Shown here: positions 19,329 through 28,692 of the stretch, one piece after another
How positions within the stretch are numbered: the stretch's first letter is position 1
Layout of the letters: every line of letters begins with the position of its first letter
Assembly: GCA_020073185.1 (NCBI GenBank)
Contig: JAIQFT010000019.1
Coordinates: forward strand, 1-64,000
Reading direction: 5' to 3'
DNA: 64,000 bases
Source of the DNA: Terriglobia bacterium
GTDB lineage: Bacteria > Acidobacteriota > Terriglobia > Terriglobales > Acidobacteriaceae
The notes under the pieces: generated by a model
Seen by the model: only the letters and a program-made list of their open reading frames with translations
Databases searched by the model: none
Told to the model about the DNA's origin: nothing
Program-made: the position numbers and the translations under genes

Positions 19329-21425
19329 CTAGCGCGGGTTGCATAATTTCACATCGAGCCGGCAGGCGGTGGCGTATTCTTGGGCAGCGCGCGCGCCCTG
19401 TTGCAGGCGCTCGTAGGCAAAGCCCAAGTTCAAGTGCGCTTCCGCCAAGTCGGGCATCTGCTGCAATGCCGCGCGATAACTGGCCACCGCTTTTTCGAGC
19501 TGTCCCGTCTGGCTGTAAGCAATTCCCAAATAATTCAGCAGGACGGGCTTAGACAACCCAAGGTCGACAGCTTGCTGCAGATGTTGCGCCGCTTGGGCGT
19601 AATCGCGCGCTTGGAACTCGATCATGCCAATGTCGCGATATGCCAAGGCAAAGTTGGGCTGGATTTCAATCGTTTTATGCAACGCGACCAAGGCTTCTTT
19701 CGGCTTGCCGCGGGCCTGGATCCACCCCAGCTCGTACCAAGCACGGAAGTTGCGTGAATTCTTCTCAATTGCCTTCTTCACCCACTTCTCTGCGTCCTCG
19801 TCTCGCCCCTGCTCGTGCAGGCTGCGCGCCACCGCGGTCATCGCCTGGTCGAATTCAGGGTTGAGCTGCAGCGCTTTTTCAAGCTGCGTGGTTGCTTCCG
19901 CCCATTCCTTCCGGTCTAGCGCCTCCTCGCCGATCATGAACGGAACAACGTACAGGTCGGGATCCTTCTCTAGCACCTGCCGCAGCAAGGCTTCGCCCTC
20001 TTTGGGCTTGCCGGCGCGAAACGCGTCGGAGGCTTGCAAGATCGCCTCCAGGACCTGAATTTTGTCTTTGGGATCGGGCAAAGGCTTATCCAGCGCGGAC
20101 GCCGGCACTGGCGAACGATAAGCCAGGTAGCCCAACGCGCGCAGCTTTTCCGTGACCGCATCGTCGGCGCCGGCGCGCGTTCCGGGAGCCTGCGACGGAG
20201 CTCGCGCCACGCGCTCGCTCAACCGTTGCTTCAGCGCCGCCGCGGTTGCGGGTTGGTCGGCGAACAGGTTGTGCAGTTCGCGCGGATCGCTGCGCAAGTT
20301 GTAGAGCTCAGGCCGAGGCGCTTCGATGTAGTGGAAGTCGCTGGTCTCGACGCTGCGCAGCGGGTTCCAGCCAAAGGAGCTGAAAGGATAGAACGTCTCG
20401 CTATAAGCCGCGTCCAGCCTGGGTTTTGGCAGCAGTGGCGCGGTGTCGAATTGCGCCGAAATGCGATCACTGATTCCCGCCAGCTTGAGCAGCGTCGGCG
20501 CCACGGCGGTAATCTCGGCGACATCGTCCAGCCGCCGGCCGCGCTCCGCTCCTCCCGCCGGCTTGATCACCAGCGGCACATGCAACGTGGCGTTGTAGAT
20601 AAAGAACCCATGTTCCCTCTCGCCATGCTCTCCCAGTGATTCGCCGTGGTCGCTCAGCACCACGATGATGGTGTTGTCGTACAAATGGTTCTGCTTCAGC
20701 CACGCGATGACGCGCCCCAGTTGCGCGTCGGCATAGGCGATTTCGCCGTCGTACAGGTGATCGTGATACTCGGAGCGAAACGGTTCCGGCGGATCGTAGC
20801 CGCTGTGTGGATCGTAGAGGTGCAGCCAGAAGAAAAACGGCTTCGCAGGGCGATGGTTGAGCCAGGCCAAGCTGTGGTTGACACTTTCCTCCGCTTTGCG
20901 CTCCACCAGGCCGACACCGGTCTCCAGAAACGCGTTCCCGGCAAACGCATCGTCGTAGTGGGCAAAGCCGCGCGCCAGTCCCCAGCTTCGATTGAGCACA
21001 AACGAACTGATCACGGCCGCGGTCGCGTAGCCGTGATCGGCGAACGCCTGCGCGATGGAGCGGAAGTCCGCCGCCAGCGGCTGTCCGCTGAAGTCCTGCA
21101 CGCCGTTGTGAAAAGGATAGGTTCCGGTGAGGATCGCAACGTGCGAAGGCCAGGTCAGCGGCACCTGCGAGAGGGCGCGCTCGAAAAGCACTCCGTCCTT
21201 GGCCAGTGCGTCGATCGTCGGCGTCTTGACGCTGGTTGCGCCGTAGCATCCGATGTGGTCGGCGCGGACGGTATCAATCGTGACCAGCAGCACGTTGGGG
21301 CGAGTTCGCGCTGGCGCCGCTGGCTTGCGCGCAGGAACGTGTCCCGCATTTTGAGCTGCCGCGACAGCGCAGGCCAGCAAAAGTACGAGCCATACGCATC
21401 GAGTCGCTTTGGCGATGGACATCAT
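19329..21425 (-). CDS. sulfatase-like (alkaline phosphatase superfamily) protein with TPRs, Thr at nucleophile position
   Basis: A 698-residue exported protein: signal peptide (1-24), an alkaline-phosphatase-superfamily hydrolase domain (about 43-430) and C-terminal TPRs (about 460-690). Metal-binding motifs are present: TIDTVRADH near residue 49 and LSDHGESLGEHG. The segment where sulfatases carry CxPxR reads PLTWPSHVAILTG, so the nucleophile position is Thr91 and Arg is replaced by His. A formylglycine cannot form there, so a phosphodiesterase, phosphatase or transferase activity is as likely as sulfatase. Its start lies 6 bp after the stop of the similar gene upstream, so the two are probably co-transcribed. 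Confidence 0.88.
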   Translation of the reverse strand: MMSIAKATRCVWLVLLLACAVAAAQNAGHVPARKPAAPARTRPNVLLVTIDTVRADHIGCYGATSVKTPTIDALAKDGVLFERALSQVPLTWPSHVAILTGTYPFHNGVQDFSGQPLAADFRSIAQAFADHGYATAAVISSFVLNRSWGLARGFAHYDDAFAGNAFLETGVGLVERKAEESVNHSLAWLNHRPAKPFFFWLHLYDPHSGYDPPEPFRSEYHDHLYDGEIAYADAQLGRVIAWLKQNHLYDNTIIVVLSDHGESLGEHGEREHGFFIYNATLHVPLVIKPAGGAERGRRLDDVAEITAVAPTLLKLAGISDRISAQFDTAPLLPKPRLDAAYSETFYPFSSFGWNPLRSVETSDFHYIEAPRPELYNLRSDPRELHNLFADQPATAAALKQRLSERVARAPSQAPGTRAGADDAVTEKLRALGYLAYRSPVPASALDKPLPDPKDKIQVLEAILQASDAFRAGKPKEGEALLRQVLEKDPDLYVVPFMIGEEALDRKEWAEATTQLEKALQLNPEFDQAMTAVARSLHEQGRDEDAEKWVKKAIEKNSRNFRAWYELGWIQARGKPKEALVALHKTIEIQPNFALAYRDIGMIEFQARDYAQAAQHLQQAVDLGLSKPVLLNYLGIAYSQTGQLEKAVASYRAALQQMPDLAEAHLNLGFAYERLQQGARAAQEYATACRLDVKLCNPR

Positions 21426-21431
21426 GCTGGC

Positions 21432-23393
21432 TTACGGGTTGGGCGCTCCCCCCCGCTTCATCTCCTCCACCGCTTCGGCGTGACGGCCCTTGGCCTCCAG
21501 CGCCTTCGCCAGCGAGGCGTGCGCACGCGGATTCTCGGGCTGGAGCCGCACCGCATTCTGCAGTTGCTGCAGCGCGTCATCGACCTTCGACTGGTAGAGC
21601 AGCACTTCGCCGAGGGCGAGATATCCCTGCGCATATTCGGGATAAATCGTGACCGACTTGCGGAATGCGTCGACGGCTTCATCCATGTGCCCCAGGCGCA
21701 GCTCGGCCGCACCCATGTTGAAGGCGGCCGAGAAGTTCGTGTCATCGAGCTTCAACGTCTGCTGGAACGACGCAATCGCGCTTTCATACTGACCCGTTTC
21801 CGCATACGACAAACCCAGCCAATAAACCCCCAGCGCGTAGTCGGAGCTGAGCTTCACGACGCGCTGAAACTCCTCCACCGCTTCGGAAAATTGTTTCATG
21901 CGGTAATAGTTCGAGCCCAGCAGATAGCGCACCGGCACGGATTCGGGCTCCGTCTTCAGCAGTGGCTTGAGTTTCTCGACCGCATCGGTGTAGCGGTGAT
22001 GCTGGCTGTCGTCCATCGCGTCGGCGAACTGCTGGTAGAAATCGAGGCGATCCTTGGCGTCGGGGAGATTGCGATTGCTCACCGCCGGATCGCCGCCGCC
22101 GGCAAACGCGGTGTAACCGAGCGCTCGCAGCCGCTCGGCGAGTGCGGGATCGAGCGGGGTTTTCTCCGCCATGCCCTGGCCTTGCGTGTACTTGGTTACC
22201 ACCGAGCCGAGGCGCAACTGCAGTTCCTGCGACACCGCGGGTTTGGCGGCGTACAAATTGTGGAGTTCGCCGGGATCCGAGGAGAGATCGTACAGTTCGG
22301 GCTTCGGCCCGTCGATGAACTTGTACGATTGGTCCTGCAAGCCGCGCAATTCGCTCCAGTTGAAATGCAGGCGCGGCAGGAAACTCTCGCTGTAGATCGG
22401 ACTCGCATCGGCGGTTCTTCCGCGCAAGGCCGCCGCCAGCGTGCGTCCCTGCACCGCCTTGGGGACCGCGATCTGCAATTCGCCAAGGATGGTCGGCAGC
22501 ACGTCCACCGTGCTGACCGCCTGCGTTACCTGGCGACGCGCACCCGCCGCGGGCAGCTTGAAGATGAGCGGCACGTGCAAGGTGGAGTTGTAGATGAAAA
22601 AACCATGGTTCTCTTCACCGTGATCGCCCAGGCCCTCGCCGTGATCGGCCAAGAAGACAATCAGGGTATGGCCATACACACCTTTTTTCCGCAAAAAGGC
22701 GAGAATGCGCCCAAGCTGCGCGTCGGCGAAGGCGATCTCGCCGTCATAAGGTTGAGCCTTGAAAGTTTCGCGATAAGGTGCCGGCGGATTATACGGATGA
22801 TGCGGATCGTAAAGGTGCACCCAGAGCAGAAACCGCTTCTGATAGTGCTGCTCCAACCAGCGCAGGGCTTGGTCGACAACCACGTTGGCCGGGCGCTCCA
22901 TGGCATCGAGATTGGTTTCCAGCAGGCGGTTGAAATCGAAGTGGTCGTAGTAGAAGTCGAAGCCGCGATTCAGGCCAAAGCGCGAATCGAGCACGGCGGA
23001 GGCGATCACCGCCCCGGTCGTGTATCCATTGTCCTTCAGGATGGAAGCCAGCGTCGGCTGGTTCGGGCTGACGCGGTTGCCGCTGAAGTCGTGCATGCCA
23101 CTCAGCATCGGGTAGGTGCCAGTGAAGATCACCGTGTGCGACGGAAGCGTAATCGGGACCGGCGTGAATGCCTGCTTGAAAAGCACGCCATCGGCGGCGA
23201 GGCTGTCAATGTTCGGCGTCTGCGCTGGCTTGTAGCCGTAGCAGCCGACGTGGTCGGCGCGCAGCGTATCGATGGTAACGATCAGGACGTTCGGCTTATC
23301 GGAAACCCCCGCCCAGCCGGCCTGTGCGGCGAGACAGCACAAACAGAGGATCGACGCCCGAATGAAATTGCGGAGACGCATGACAGGAAACAC
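21432..23393 (-). CDS. sulfatase-like protein with TPRs, Thr at nucleophile position
   Basis: A 653-residue paralog of its neighbour with the same layout: signal peptide (about 1-28), hydrolase domain (about 33-420, TIDTLRADHVGCYG and LADHGEGLGDHG), and TPRs (about 450-640). The nucleophile segment reads PITLPSHTVIFTG, with Thr82 in place of the sulfatase Cys and His in place of Arg. It is the first gene of a two-gene unit with the sulfatase-like gene at 19329-21425. The EamA transporter gene lies 63 bp upstream on the same strand. Substrate is unknown. Confidence 0.88.
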   Translation of the reverse strand: MFPVMRLRNFIRASILCLCCLAAQAGWAGVSDKPNVLIVTIDTLRADHVGCYGYKPAQTPNIDSLAADGVLFKQAFTPVPITLPSHTVIFTGTYPMLSGMHDFSGNRVSPNQPTLASILKDNGYTTGAVIASAVLDSRFGLNRGFDFYYDHFDFNRLLETNLDAMERPANVVVDQALRWLEQHYQKRFLLWVHLYDPHHPYNPPAPYRETFKAQPYDGEIAFADAQLGRILAFLRKKGVYGHTLIVFLADHGEGLGDHGEENHGFFIYNSTLHVPLIFKLPAAGARRQVTQAVSTVDVLPTILGELQIAVPKAVQGRTLAAALRGRTADASPIYSESFLPRLHFNWSELRGLQDQSYKFIDGPKPELYDLSSDPGELHNLYAAKPAVSQELQLRLGSVVTKYTQGQGMAEKTPLDPALAERLRALGYTAFAGGGDPAVSNRNLPDAKDRLDFYQQFADAMDDSQHHRYTDAVEKLKPLLKTEPESVPVRYLLGSNYYRMKQFSEAVEEFQRVVKLSSDYALGVYWLGLSYAETGQYESAIASFQQTLKLDDTNFSAAFNMGAAELRLGHMDEAVDAFRKSVTIYPEYAQGYLALGEVLLYQSKVDDALQQLQNAVRLQPENPRAHASLAKALEAKGRHAEAVEEMKRGGAPNP

Positions 23394-23456
23394 TGCAAGT
23401 GCGCTTTATTATATATGGTCGTGCGCGCCACGGGCGGCATGGAGCGCGCGCCGGGC

Positions 23457-24296
23457 TCATCTTCCGGCGATCATGGCAACCGCGAAAAGCGCGAGCACCA
23501 TGCCGGCGAACTGCAACCGCGAAAGATGTTCCTTCAGCACCAAGCGGGCCAGTACGACCGTGCTGGCGGGATAGAGAGAGGAGAGCACGGCAGCCACGTC
23601 CAGGCGGCCGCGATGGGCGGCGGCGACGAACAGCGCATTGGCGCCGGAGTCGAAGACGCCCGCCAGCAGCATCCAGGACAGCGCGGCGTGGCCCATGTTC
23701 CAAGCGCCGCTAGACAGCAGAAAAATGGCCAGCATCAGAAGCGTCGAGGCAGCGCGGGCGGAGACCAGCGGCCAGAACACCGATTGCGATCCCGCCAGCT
23801 TGATGCAGAGAAGAAAGCCGCCGAAACCGATGCCGGCGAGCACGGCGAGGGCGAGGCCTTTGGATTTACCGGAGGCGCCGTGCGGCGAGGCGATCATCCA
23901 GATACTCAGCATCGCCAGCGTAAACCCGATTATCTGAACCGCATGCGGCAGACCTTCGGTGATGAAGCTGAACAGCAGTGGAACCAGCGCGGTGATCACG
24001 GCTGAGAGAGGCGCGTTGATGCCCATGGTACCGATGGCCAAAGCCTTGTAAAAGGCCGCCAGGCCGATGCCGCCAATCACGCCCGCGACCGCTCCCCAAA
24101 GCAGGGTGGTTGAACCCGGAACCGGTTCGCCGAACAGCAGGGCCAGCGACAGCATGAACACCAGGCCTGTGGCGTGCGCGACCACCACAACGTTGAAAGC
24201 GTTGGCGGTCTTGGCGGCAATGCCACCGCTGAAGTCACCTGCGCCCCAGGTGACGGCGGCGGAGAGGCTCAGAGCGGGAGAAGTGAGGTCGGGCAC
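23457..24296 (-). CDS. EamA (DMT superfamily) transporter
   Basis: A 279-residue inner-membrane protein with about ten hydrophobic segments arranged as two EamA repeats of roughly 140 residues. Motifs such as WGAGDFSGGIAAK at the N-terminus and APLSAVITALVPLLFS and ASTVVLARLVLKEHL at the repeat ends are typical of drug/metabolite transporters. Such proteins export or import small metabolites. The substrate cannot be predicted. It is divergent from the sulfatase-like gene at 24362 (65-bp gap) and may be co-transcribed with the sulfatase-like pair that follows it. Confidence 0.88.
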   Translation of the reverse strand: MPDLTSPALSLSAAVTWGAGDFSGGIAAKTANAFNVVVVAHATGLVFMLSLALLFGEPVPGSTTLLWGAVAGVIGGIGLAAFYKALAIGTMGINAPLSAVITALVPLLFSFITEGLPHAVQIIGFTLAMLSIWMIASPHGASGKSKGLALAVLAGIGFGGFLLCIKLAGSQSVFWPLVSARAASTLLMLAIFLLSSGAWNMGHAALSWMLLAGVFDSGANALFVAAAHRGRLDVAAVLSSLYPASTVVLARLVLKEHLSRLQFAGMVLALFAVAMIAGR

Positions 24297-24361
24297 GCGT
24301 CAGGTCTTTCGAGTTTGCAGGAACGGCAGTATAACGCGGTTTGTGCTAGCCTGACCCACTG

Positions 24362-26323
24362 ATGCGTGCCCGTTTCTCCCACCTCGCTTTGTTTCTCAGC
24401 GCAGCGACGCTGCTGCAAGCGCAAGCCAAACCTGGCACCACAGCCGAGCCGCGGCCGCGCCCCGACGTTTATCTGATCACCATGGATACGCTGCGCGCGG
24501 ACCATGTCGGCTGCTATGGCTACAAGCGGGTGCAGACGCCCAACCTTGATGCCGTGGCGGCGGACGGCGCGCGCTTCACCGAGGCGTTCACCGTCAGCCC
24601 GATTACCAACAGCTCTCACGCCAGCATTCTGACCGGCGATTATCCCTCCACGCATGGAGTGCGGGATTTCGGCTCGCCCCTGGCGGCGAAATATCCGACC
24701 TGGGCGGAACTGCTGAAGGGAAATGGCTATCACACGGCGGCGTTCATCGGAGCGGTGATTCTCGATAGCAAAGCGCTGGCGCCGGGCTTCGACCGCGGCT
24801 TCGACTTCTACGACAACTTCCCCGAGAAAGCTCCCGGCAAGTCGCGTTGGGGGCGGGTGGAGCGCCGCGGGATGGAGGTGGCGCAGCGCGCGGAAGACTG
24901 GCTGCGAGCCCATCGCGCCGCCCCGCAGTTTGTGTGGGTGCATTTCTACGACGCGCACGATCCCTACGAGCCGCCGGCGCCTTACAGCGAAAAATACAAG
25001 GACCATCTCTACGATGGCGAGATTGCCTATGCCGACGCTGCCCTGGGGCATTTCCTTCGCTTCCTGCGGCAACAAGGCCGGTACGACAACGCGCTGGTAA
25101 TCATCGTGGGCGACCACGGCGAGGGTTTGGGCGAGCATCGCGAGGACACCCACGGCATCTTTCTTTATGACTCGACCACGCATGTGCCGCTGCTGATCAA
25201 ATTGCCGGGTAGCGCGCGTGCAGGCCGGACCATCGCTGCGCAGGTGCGCACCACCGACCTGCTGCCCACGGTGCTGGACGTGCTGGGCATCAAGGCGCCG
25301 TCGAAGTTCGATGGAACGTCGTTGAAGCCAGACCTCCAGGGCAGCGAAACTGCCGATCGGCCAGCGCTGGCGGAAACGGAGTATCCACTGCACTTCGGGT
25401 GGGCGCCGCTACGGGCGGCGCGCGCCACCGGCTTCAAGTACATCGAAGGGCCGCAGCCGGAGCTGTACGACCTACACGCCGATCCCGGCGAACTCCACAG
25501 CCTGTACGCGCCGTGGGACGCGAAAGTCCGGGAACTGCGCGCGATGGTGGCAACGCTGCCGCCGTTGAACCCGACCTCGGAGGGAGCGGTGGGCCCAGAG
25601 AAGATCGCCGAGTTGAAGGCGCTGGGATATTTTCCCGAGACCCGCGGCTCGACAACGGTTCCCGAGCCGTCGCTGCTGCCCGATCCCAAGGACAAGATCG
25701 AAATCCAAAATTTGATTCACAAGGCCGATCTTGCTATCGAGGATGGCAGGACAGAGGAAGCACGCGCCGATTTGCAGAAGGCGGTTGCGCTGGATGCGTC
25801 GTCGGCGCCGGCGCTATCAGAGCTTGGGCAAGTGGAAATCAAGGCGGCGGACTACCCGCAAGCTGCCGAACATCTCGCGGCCGCAGTCAGCCTGCGCCCC
25901 AGCGACTCCAACGCTCTCTACTACCTGAGCGTGGCGCGCGCGAAAGCCGGAGACCAAGCAGGCGCGGCGGAGGCGCTGGAGCAAAGCCTCAGGTTGGCGC
26001 CGACACAATTCGAGGCCCGATGGCTGTTGGGTGAGGTATATGGTCGAAGCGGTCAACGGAAGAAAGCAGCGGACGAGTTGGAGGCCGCGGTCCTGATGCA
26101 GCCGGAAAACAGCGGAGTCAGGCTGGAGTTAGGACGCATTCTGCTGGAGGACAAAGAATATTCCGCCGCCGTCCGCCAGCTTGAGCAGGTAACGCGCCTG
26201 CAGCCGAAGAATGCCGCGGCGTACACCCTGCTCGAACAAGCCTACCGTGCCACCGGCAATGAGGCCGAGGCCCGCAAAGCGGCCGCCAATGCCGCGCGCC
26301 TGGGGCCGAAGAGAACCCCATAA
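24362..26323 (+). CDS. sulfatase-like protein with TPRs, Thr at nucleophile position
   Basis: A third paralog, 653 residues: signal peptide (about 1-22), hydrolase domain (about 33-410, TMDTLRADHVGCYGYK and VGDHGEGLGEHR) and TPRs (about 455-640). The nucleophile segment reads PITNSSHASILTG, with Thr82 where sulfatases have Cys and His where they have Arg, as in the two neighbours. The proline between them is also lost (Ser). Retention of Thr and His in all three copies suggests a distinct active-site class rather than random decay. It converges with the phosphatase gene at 26371. Confidence 0.88.
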   Translation: MRARFSHLALFLSAATLLQAQAKPGTTAEPRPRPDVYLITMDTLRADHVGCYGYKRVQTPNLDAVAADGARFTEAFTVSPITNSSHASILTGDYPSTHGVRDFGSPLAAKYPTWAELLKGNGYHTAAFIGAVILDSKALAPGFDRGFDFYDNFPEKAPGKSRWGRVERRGMEVAQRAEDWLRAHRAAPQFVWVHFYDAHDPYEPPAPYSEKYKDHLYDGEIAYADAALGHFLRFLRQQGRYDNALVIIVGDHGEGLGEHREDTHGIFLYDSTTHVPLLIKLPGSARAGRTIAAQVRTTDLLPTVLDVLGIKAPSKFDGTSLKPDLQGSETADRPALAETEYPLHFGWAPLRAARATGFKYIEGPQPELYDLHADPGELHSLYAPWDAKVRELRAMVATLPPLNPTSEGAVGPEKIAELKALGYFPETRGSTTVPEPSLLPDPKDKIEIQNLIHKADLAIEDGRTEEARADLQKAVALDASSAPALSELGQVEIKAADYPQAAEHLAAAVSLRPSDSNALYYLSVARAKAGDQAGAAEALEQSLRLAPTQFEARWLLGEVYGRSGQRKKAADELEAAVLMQPENSGVRLELGRILLEDKEYSAAVRQLEQVTRLQPKNAAAYTLLEQAYRATGNEAEARKAAANAARLGPKRTP

Positions 26324-26354
26324 ATAAAAAGCCCGGCCTTGGCGGGACCGGGCT
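26321..26354 (-). terminator. rho-independent terminator for the minus-strand phosphatase gene
   Basis: AGCCCGG (26330-26336) and CCGGGCT (26348-26354) form a 7-bp stem with an 11-nt loop. Read on the minus strand it is followed by TTTTTATTTA, which overlaps the stop codon of the convergent plus-strand gene. There is no T-tract on the plus strand. Confidence 0.8.
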
Positions 26355-26370
26355 CGTGCAACCAAGACGC

Positions 26371-27633
26371 TCAGTGCGAGTGTTCCGCCGACGCCGGTGC
26401 CGCCGAAGCGGTTTTCACCGGGGCCACGCCGCCGGTAAAGATCTCCGTCAGCACATGACCCTGCATCTCCGGCCCAGGCTTGATGCCGTAGATGTACAGC
26501 AAGGTGGGAGCGATGTCGAACACGCTCGCCTCCAAGCCCATCAGCCGGTTGTCCTTCTTGATGTTCGGTCCCATGGCGATGATGGAGCCGGGAACGTCGT
26601 CGCCGTCGGCGAAGTCATGCTTGGCGATCACCGGCGTCGTCTTCTCGTGATCCATGTGCGCGTGCGGGTCGGTTTGTTCGAACTCGCGCAGCGGCTTGAT
26701 GCCATGGTCGGAGATCATGAACACGTAGGTGTTCTCGTCGGTGTGCTTCAGGATCGTCCCCAAGACCTTGTCCATGGCGATGTACTGGTTGGGGAATGCA
26801 TTGAGGCGCACATCATTGATCTTCGGGTTGTAGCCAGCGTTGAAGGGCTGGATGGGATAGAGCCAGTGTCCGACGCGGTCCTCGCAGGACTGGCCCAGGA
26901 AGGTGAAGTCCTTGGGATGGTGAGTCAGCAGATAATCGAACAGCTTGGTCTGCTGCGCGCGAATCAGGTCCACCTTGGCCAGCCAGGCGTTGACTACCTG
27001 TGCTTCCTTGCCCTTGAGTTCCTCGGCGGAGGGCATGCGGGAGCAATCGATGTAGTAATCGCCGACGTTGGTGAGCAACTCCTGCTTCAGGCTGTCGGGA
27101 TAGACCGCCTTGCCGCCTTCGACCTCCGTCAGCTTGGGAGCGCACAGGACGCCGTCTTCGCAGTCCTTGCCGCGGGTAAGCATGCCGCTAACCATATAGC
27201 CGTTGACCGGCATTACCGGGAAAGTCGCCGGGACGTTGGCCATGCCGACCGTCACCCCCGCCTTGGAGAGGAAGGACCAGATGGGCTCCTCTTTCAGCAT
27301 GTGGGTGTTGGCGGTGATGCCGTTCACCAGGAAGCCGGTGACGCCATGCTCGGCCGGCGGCGTGCTCGTAAAGATGGTGCTGTAAACCTTGGGGCAGTTA
27401 GGCGCCTCGACGGTGCGCAGTTTTCCGTAGGTGCCGTTCTTGATCAGGTGCGCCAGGTTGGGCAGCTTCCCTTCTACCAGGAGCGGACGAATGATGTCCC
27501 ACTCCATGCCGTTCACACCAAAGACAACGACGCGCGGACGTGTGGAAGCATTCGCATTCTGCGCCGCCACGGGAAGCGCGGCCAGGCATAGCACAGCCAG
27601 GCAAATACCGATGCCGGTCAATGTCCTTTTCAT
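26371..27633 (-). CDS. alkaline phosphatase family protein (type I phosphodiesterase-like)
   Basis: A 420-residue exported protein with a signal peptide (1-24, ALPVAAQ) and one alkaline-phosphatase-superfamily domain of the phosphodiesterase/nucleotide pyrophosphatase type. Visible metal-site motifs are VFGVNGMEWD near residue 40 and ISDHGIKP. In the segment where relatives read SP...WTTIATG, this protein reads NCPKVYSTIFTS, which puts Cys80 at the usual Ser/Thr nucleophile. I cannot say whether it is active or what it cleaves. A clear terminator follows. PhoU lies upstream on the same strand across a 175-bp gap. Confidence 0.8.
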   Translation of the reverse strand: MKRTLTGIGICLAVLCLAALPVAAQNANASTRPRVVVFGVNGMEWDIIRPLLVEGKLPNLAHLIKNGTYGKLRTVEAPNCPKVYSTIFTSTPPAEHGVTGFLVNGITANTHMLKEEPIWSFLSKAGVTVGMANVPATFPVMPVNGYMVSGMLTRGKDCEDGVLCAPKLTEVEGGKAVYPDSLKQELLTNVGDYYIDCSRMPSAEELKGKEAQVVNAWLAKVDLIRAQQTKLFDYLLTHHPKDFTFLGQSCEDRVGHWLYPIQPFNAGYNPKINDVRLNAFPNQYIAMDKVLGTILKHTDENTYVFMISDHGIKPLREFEQTDPHAHMDHEKTTPVIAKHDFADGDDVPGSIIAMGPNIKKDNRLMGLEASVFDIAPTLLYIYGIKPGPEMQGHVLTEIFTGGVAPVKTASAAPASAEHSH

Positions 27634-27808
27634 GGGAGAAACCCTCGTCTTCTAGAAAAATTGCCGCAATTCGAGGAACAATTCACCCCAAAGATATGCA
27701 CGAATTATACTCCATAGCGGGCACGAGAAGAACCCATTGCTGCCCGAGATAAGCAGGTTTTTTCCAGTGAGTTTCGGGACCGGCGGTAAGGCCAAAACCC
27801 GCGCCCCG

Positions 27809-28531
27809 TCAGCGTTTTGCGCTCTGGCGGCGCATGAAGTCTACGAACATCTCCTCGAAGGGCTTGTCGGCAGCGCGCAGCAGGTGGCGCACGCTGCGGC
27901 CAGTCAGCAGATGGCAGACTTCCTCCCCCATGTTCTTGGCGTGGTCCCCGGCGCGCTCCAGGGTCTGGGTCATGAAAACCAGGTGGAAGCTCTCCAGGCA
28001 CACGTGTTGTTCGGGATTATCAATGTGGCGCACGAACATGAGGTTGCGCAGGCGGTCCATCTCGGCGTCGGCACGCAGGACGGCAAGGGCACGTTGCAGG
28101 TCGCGATCACGAAATGCGATGAGGGCGTCCGAGAGCATCTGTTGCAGCAGCACGGCCATGTGCTTCAGGTCGGATGCGTCCAGTGGCTCAATGCGCGCGG
28201 CGACGGCAGCGGCGCGGTTGGCAACGTTCAACAGCAGATCGCCGATGCGCTCCAGTTCCAGGATGAACTTCAGGCATGAGAGAAGTTCGCGGGCCTCGCC
28301 TTCGCTTACGCCGGCAATGGCGGTGGTGACACCTTCATTGACCTGACGATCCAGCGCGTCTAGATCTTCCTCGTAACCGCGGACGGCATCGAGCGGTTCA
28401 GCGGCGCCGGTGGCGATGCCCAGGGCTGCGGCGGCCGCCGCCCGGCGCGCGATTTCGCAGCCGCGCAGCGTCAGCTCCCGCATCTGTTGGGCGGAGGGTT
28501 GGGGCATGTCGCTCGATGCTGCGGCGTTCAT
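27809..28531 (-). CDS. phoU: PhoU-like phosphate signalling protein
   Basis: A 240-residue cytoplasmic helical protein with two PhoU repeats. Each has the metal-binding signature: ELERIGDLLLNVANR (about 115-130) and LERAGDHAKNMGEEV (about 190-205). PhoU normally restrains PhoR/PhoB and the Pst phosphate transporter. No pst, phoR or phoB gene is in the window, but a phosphatase-superfamily gene lies downstream. The start is well supported by GGAGGT five bases before the ATG. The N-terminal 20 residues are poorly conserved and low in complexity. Confidence 0.82.
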   Translation of the reverse strand: MNAAASSDMPQPSAQQMRELTLRGCEIARRAAAAAALGIATGAAEPLDAVRGYEEDLDALDRQVNEGVTTAIAGVSEGEARELLSCLKFILELERIGDLLLNVANRAAAVAARIEPLDASDLKHMAVLLQQMLSDALIAFRDRDLQRALAVLRADAEMDRLRNLMFVRHIDNPEQHVCLESFHLVFMTQTLERAGDHAKNMGEEVCHLLTGRSVRHLLRAADKPFEEMFVDFMRRQSAKR

Positions 28532-28692
28532 CAGCGACCTCCGAGTGCTGCCGTGAGTTTCTACAGTATGCGCTGCAACAGCCCGTTATGGGTCGGATGC
28601 AACACAAATTTTCCGGACTGCGCGCAGTCCATATTGGTCCTGAACTACCACCCAACGCAAGCAGTCTCCGCCCGTTTTTGCTCGCAATCCTC

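Noticed and set aside
20646-24005. An 1119-codon open frame on the plus strand across two sulfatase-like genes and part of the EamA gene
   Set aside because: It is exactly antisense to three well-supported genes, its translation is His/Arg/Gln-rich with no domain, and GC-rich codon use opens such frames by default.
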